64,000 nucleotides of DNA from Sinohyriopsis cumingii (Eukaryota; Mollusca; Bivalvia; Unionida; Unionidae): NCBI GenBank assembly GCA_028554795.2, contig CM068832.1, forward strand, positions 82,515,680 to 82,579,679, in the 5' to 3' direction. This document shows, in pieces, positions 63,280 through 64,000 of the stretch. Below the pieces are notes generated by a model. The model was not told the origin of the DNA and searched no databases. It saw nothing but the letters and a program-made list of their open reading frames with translations. Within the stretch, counting starts at the first letter, position 1; each line of letters opens with the position of its first letter. The translations under genes and the position numbers were made by a program.

Positions 63280-63545
63280 TTTTCTTTCCTTACCAATAAA
63301 ATGTTTACAAATAAATAATATCCTTCCCTGCTTTAGTTATTAATTCGTTGCCAACACTATCTGTACCATAAAATAATATCCTTCCCTACTTACCAACACA
63401 ATCTATATCAATAAATATCTTCCCTGCTTTAATCCGTACTTACCAACACAATCAATACAAACAAATACCCTTCCCTGCTTTATTCCTTACATACCAAAAC
63501 AATATATACAAATAAATAATATCCTTCCCTGCTTAATTTATTTCT
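63280..63545. repeat. Degenerate minisatellite with CCTTCCCTGCTTTA box
   Basis: Five copies of a roughly 55-65 bp unit, (AATAATA)TCCTTCCCTGCTTTA followed by CTTACCAACACAATCTATA, near 63,318, 63,380, 63,418, 63,468 and 63,520. Confidence 0.7.
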
Positions 63546-63790
63546 TGCACAATCTGTATACTTCAATATCAGTTTTTGCTGACAAGTCTTAAAGCATTTT
63601 ACCATTTGACTTTTTATTAAAACTGTAAATATAACCTACAGTTGCATGAGATTATAATGATTCATATGGTGCAGCCTTTCTAAAAAAATACATTTAAATG
63701 AGCGACAAAAAGCAACATCAGAGTACCCTAAATTTTAAAAAGAGAAAAACTAAAGAACAATGATGTAATTGTGCCTTTCGTTTCAAATCA

Positions 63791-64000
63791 GGGGCCCTGA
63801 GTGGCCGAGTGGTCTAAAGCGCCCTTTGTCACGGATCAGTGCCATCTCACCTCTGTGTAAGTTTCGAGTCTCGGGCTCGGCCAATGTGGATATGTGAGAA
63901 AGCTTGCCAGTAGCTTCTCATGGGTTGGTGGTTCTTCCTGGGGTTTTCCCGGTTTCTTCCACCACCATTAATAATGGCCGCCATGTAAAACCTATCTTGT
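63791..64000 (+). mobile_element. tRNA-derived SINE, cut by the window end
   Basis: Best-preserved head of the family: GAGTGGCCGAGTGGTCTAAA (box A), AAGTTTCGAGTCTCGG (box B with one change), ATATGTGAGAAAGCTTGCCA, CATGGGTTGGTGGTTCTTCC, then CCACCATTAATAATGGCCGC. The 3' tail lies outside the window. Confidence 0.9.

Overview
This 64 kb window is AT-rich, repeat-dense nuclear DNA from an animal. No complete host gene is visible. Long runs of CA and TA repeats, tRNA-derived SINEs with a (CAA)n tail, two non-LTR retrotransposon remnants, an LTR element with an unusual domain order, a DIRS-like element and a short inverted-repeat transposon together point to a marine invertebrate, most likely a lophotrochozoan such as a mollusc. 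The species cannot be fixed from the sequence alone.

Layout. (1) 0.2-9.4 kb is an array of roughly 3 kb units, each built of two related halves (A and B). The first two full units are almost identical and lie 3,117 bp apart. More diverged pieces of the same family return at 23.6-27.2 kb. (2) 9.0-13.3 kb holds short tandem arrays (about 120 bp and 65 bp units), a GC-rich patch with a hairpin, and an AAT/ATT palindrome. (3) 13.6-17.9 kb is one LTR retrotransposon, with a 946 bp 5' LTR bounded by TGTTACGT/ACGTAACA, gag, zinc knuckle, protease, integrase and then reverse transcriptase. Integrase before RT is the Gmr1-type order. It is cut by a CR1/L2-like LINE (about 17.9-20.4 kb). (4) 20.6-23.6 kb is mostly unannotated.

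(5) The most notable region is 28.0-38.1 kb, which I read as a decayed virus-derived large DNA element of the Polinton/Maverick/adintovirus kind. Plus-strand remnants, in order, are a packaging ATPase, a charged coiled-coil protein, a minor-capsid-like protein and a double-jelly-roll capsid-like protein. A minus-strand block carries a tail-fibre-like protein and several unrecognised proteins. A second minus-strand remnant lies at 37.2-38.1 kb. All are broken by stops and frameshifts, and a SINE has inserted at 30.2 kb. No DNA polymerase, integrase, protease or terminal inverted repeat was found.

(6) 39.7-41.3 kb on the minus strand is a DIRS-like remnant (RNase H, then tyrosine recombinase). 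(7) 43.1 kb has one plausible host exon on the minus strand. (8) 50.3-52.7 kb is a second LINE with endonuclease, RT and a C-terminal zinc-finger-like end. Both LINEs have lost the second aspartate of the RT catalytic YADD. (9) 59.6-61.7 kb is a 48-bp minisatellite of about 35 units, interrupted by a 433-bp element with 25-bp inverted repeats and a TTA target duplication. (10) SINEs lie at 22.8, 26.3, 30.2, 41.6, 43.9, 46.1, 62.3 and 63.8 kb. The window therefore records nested insertions, with nearly all coding capacity in dead mobile or viral elements.
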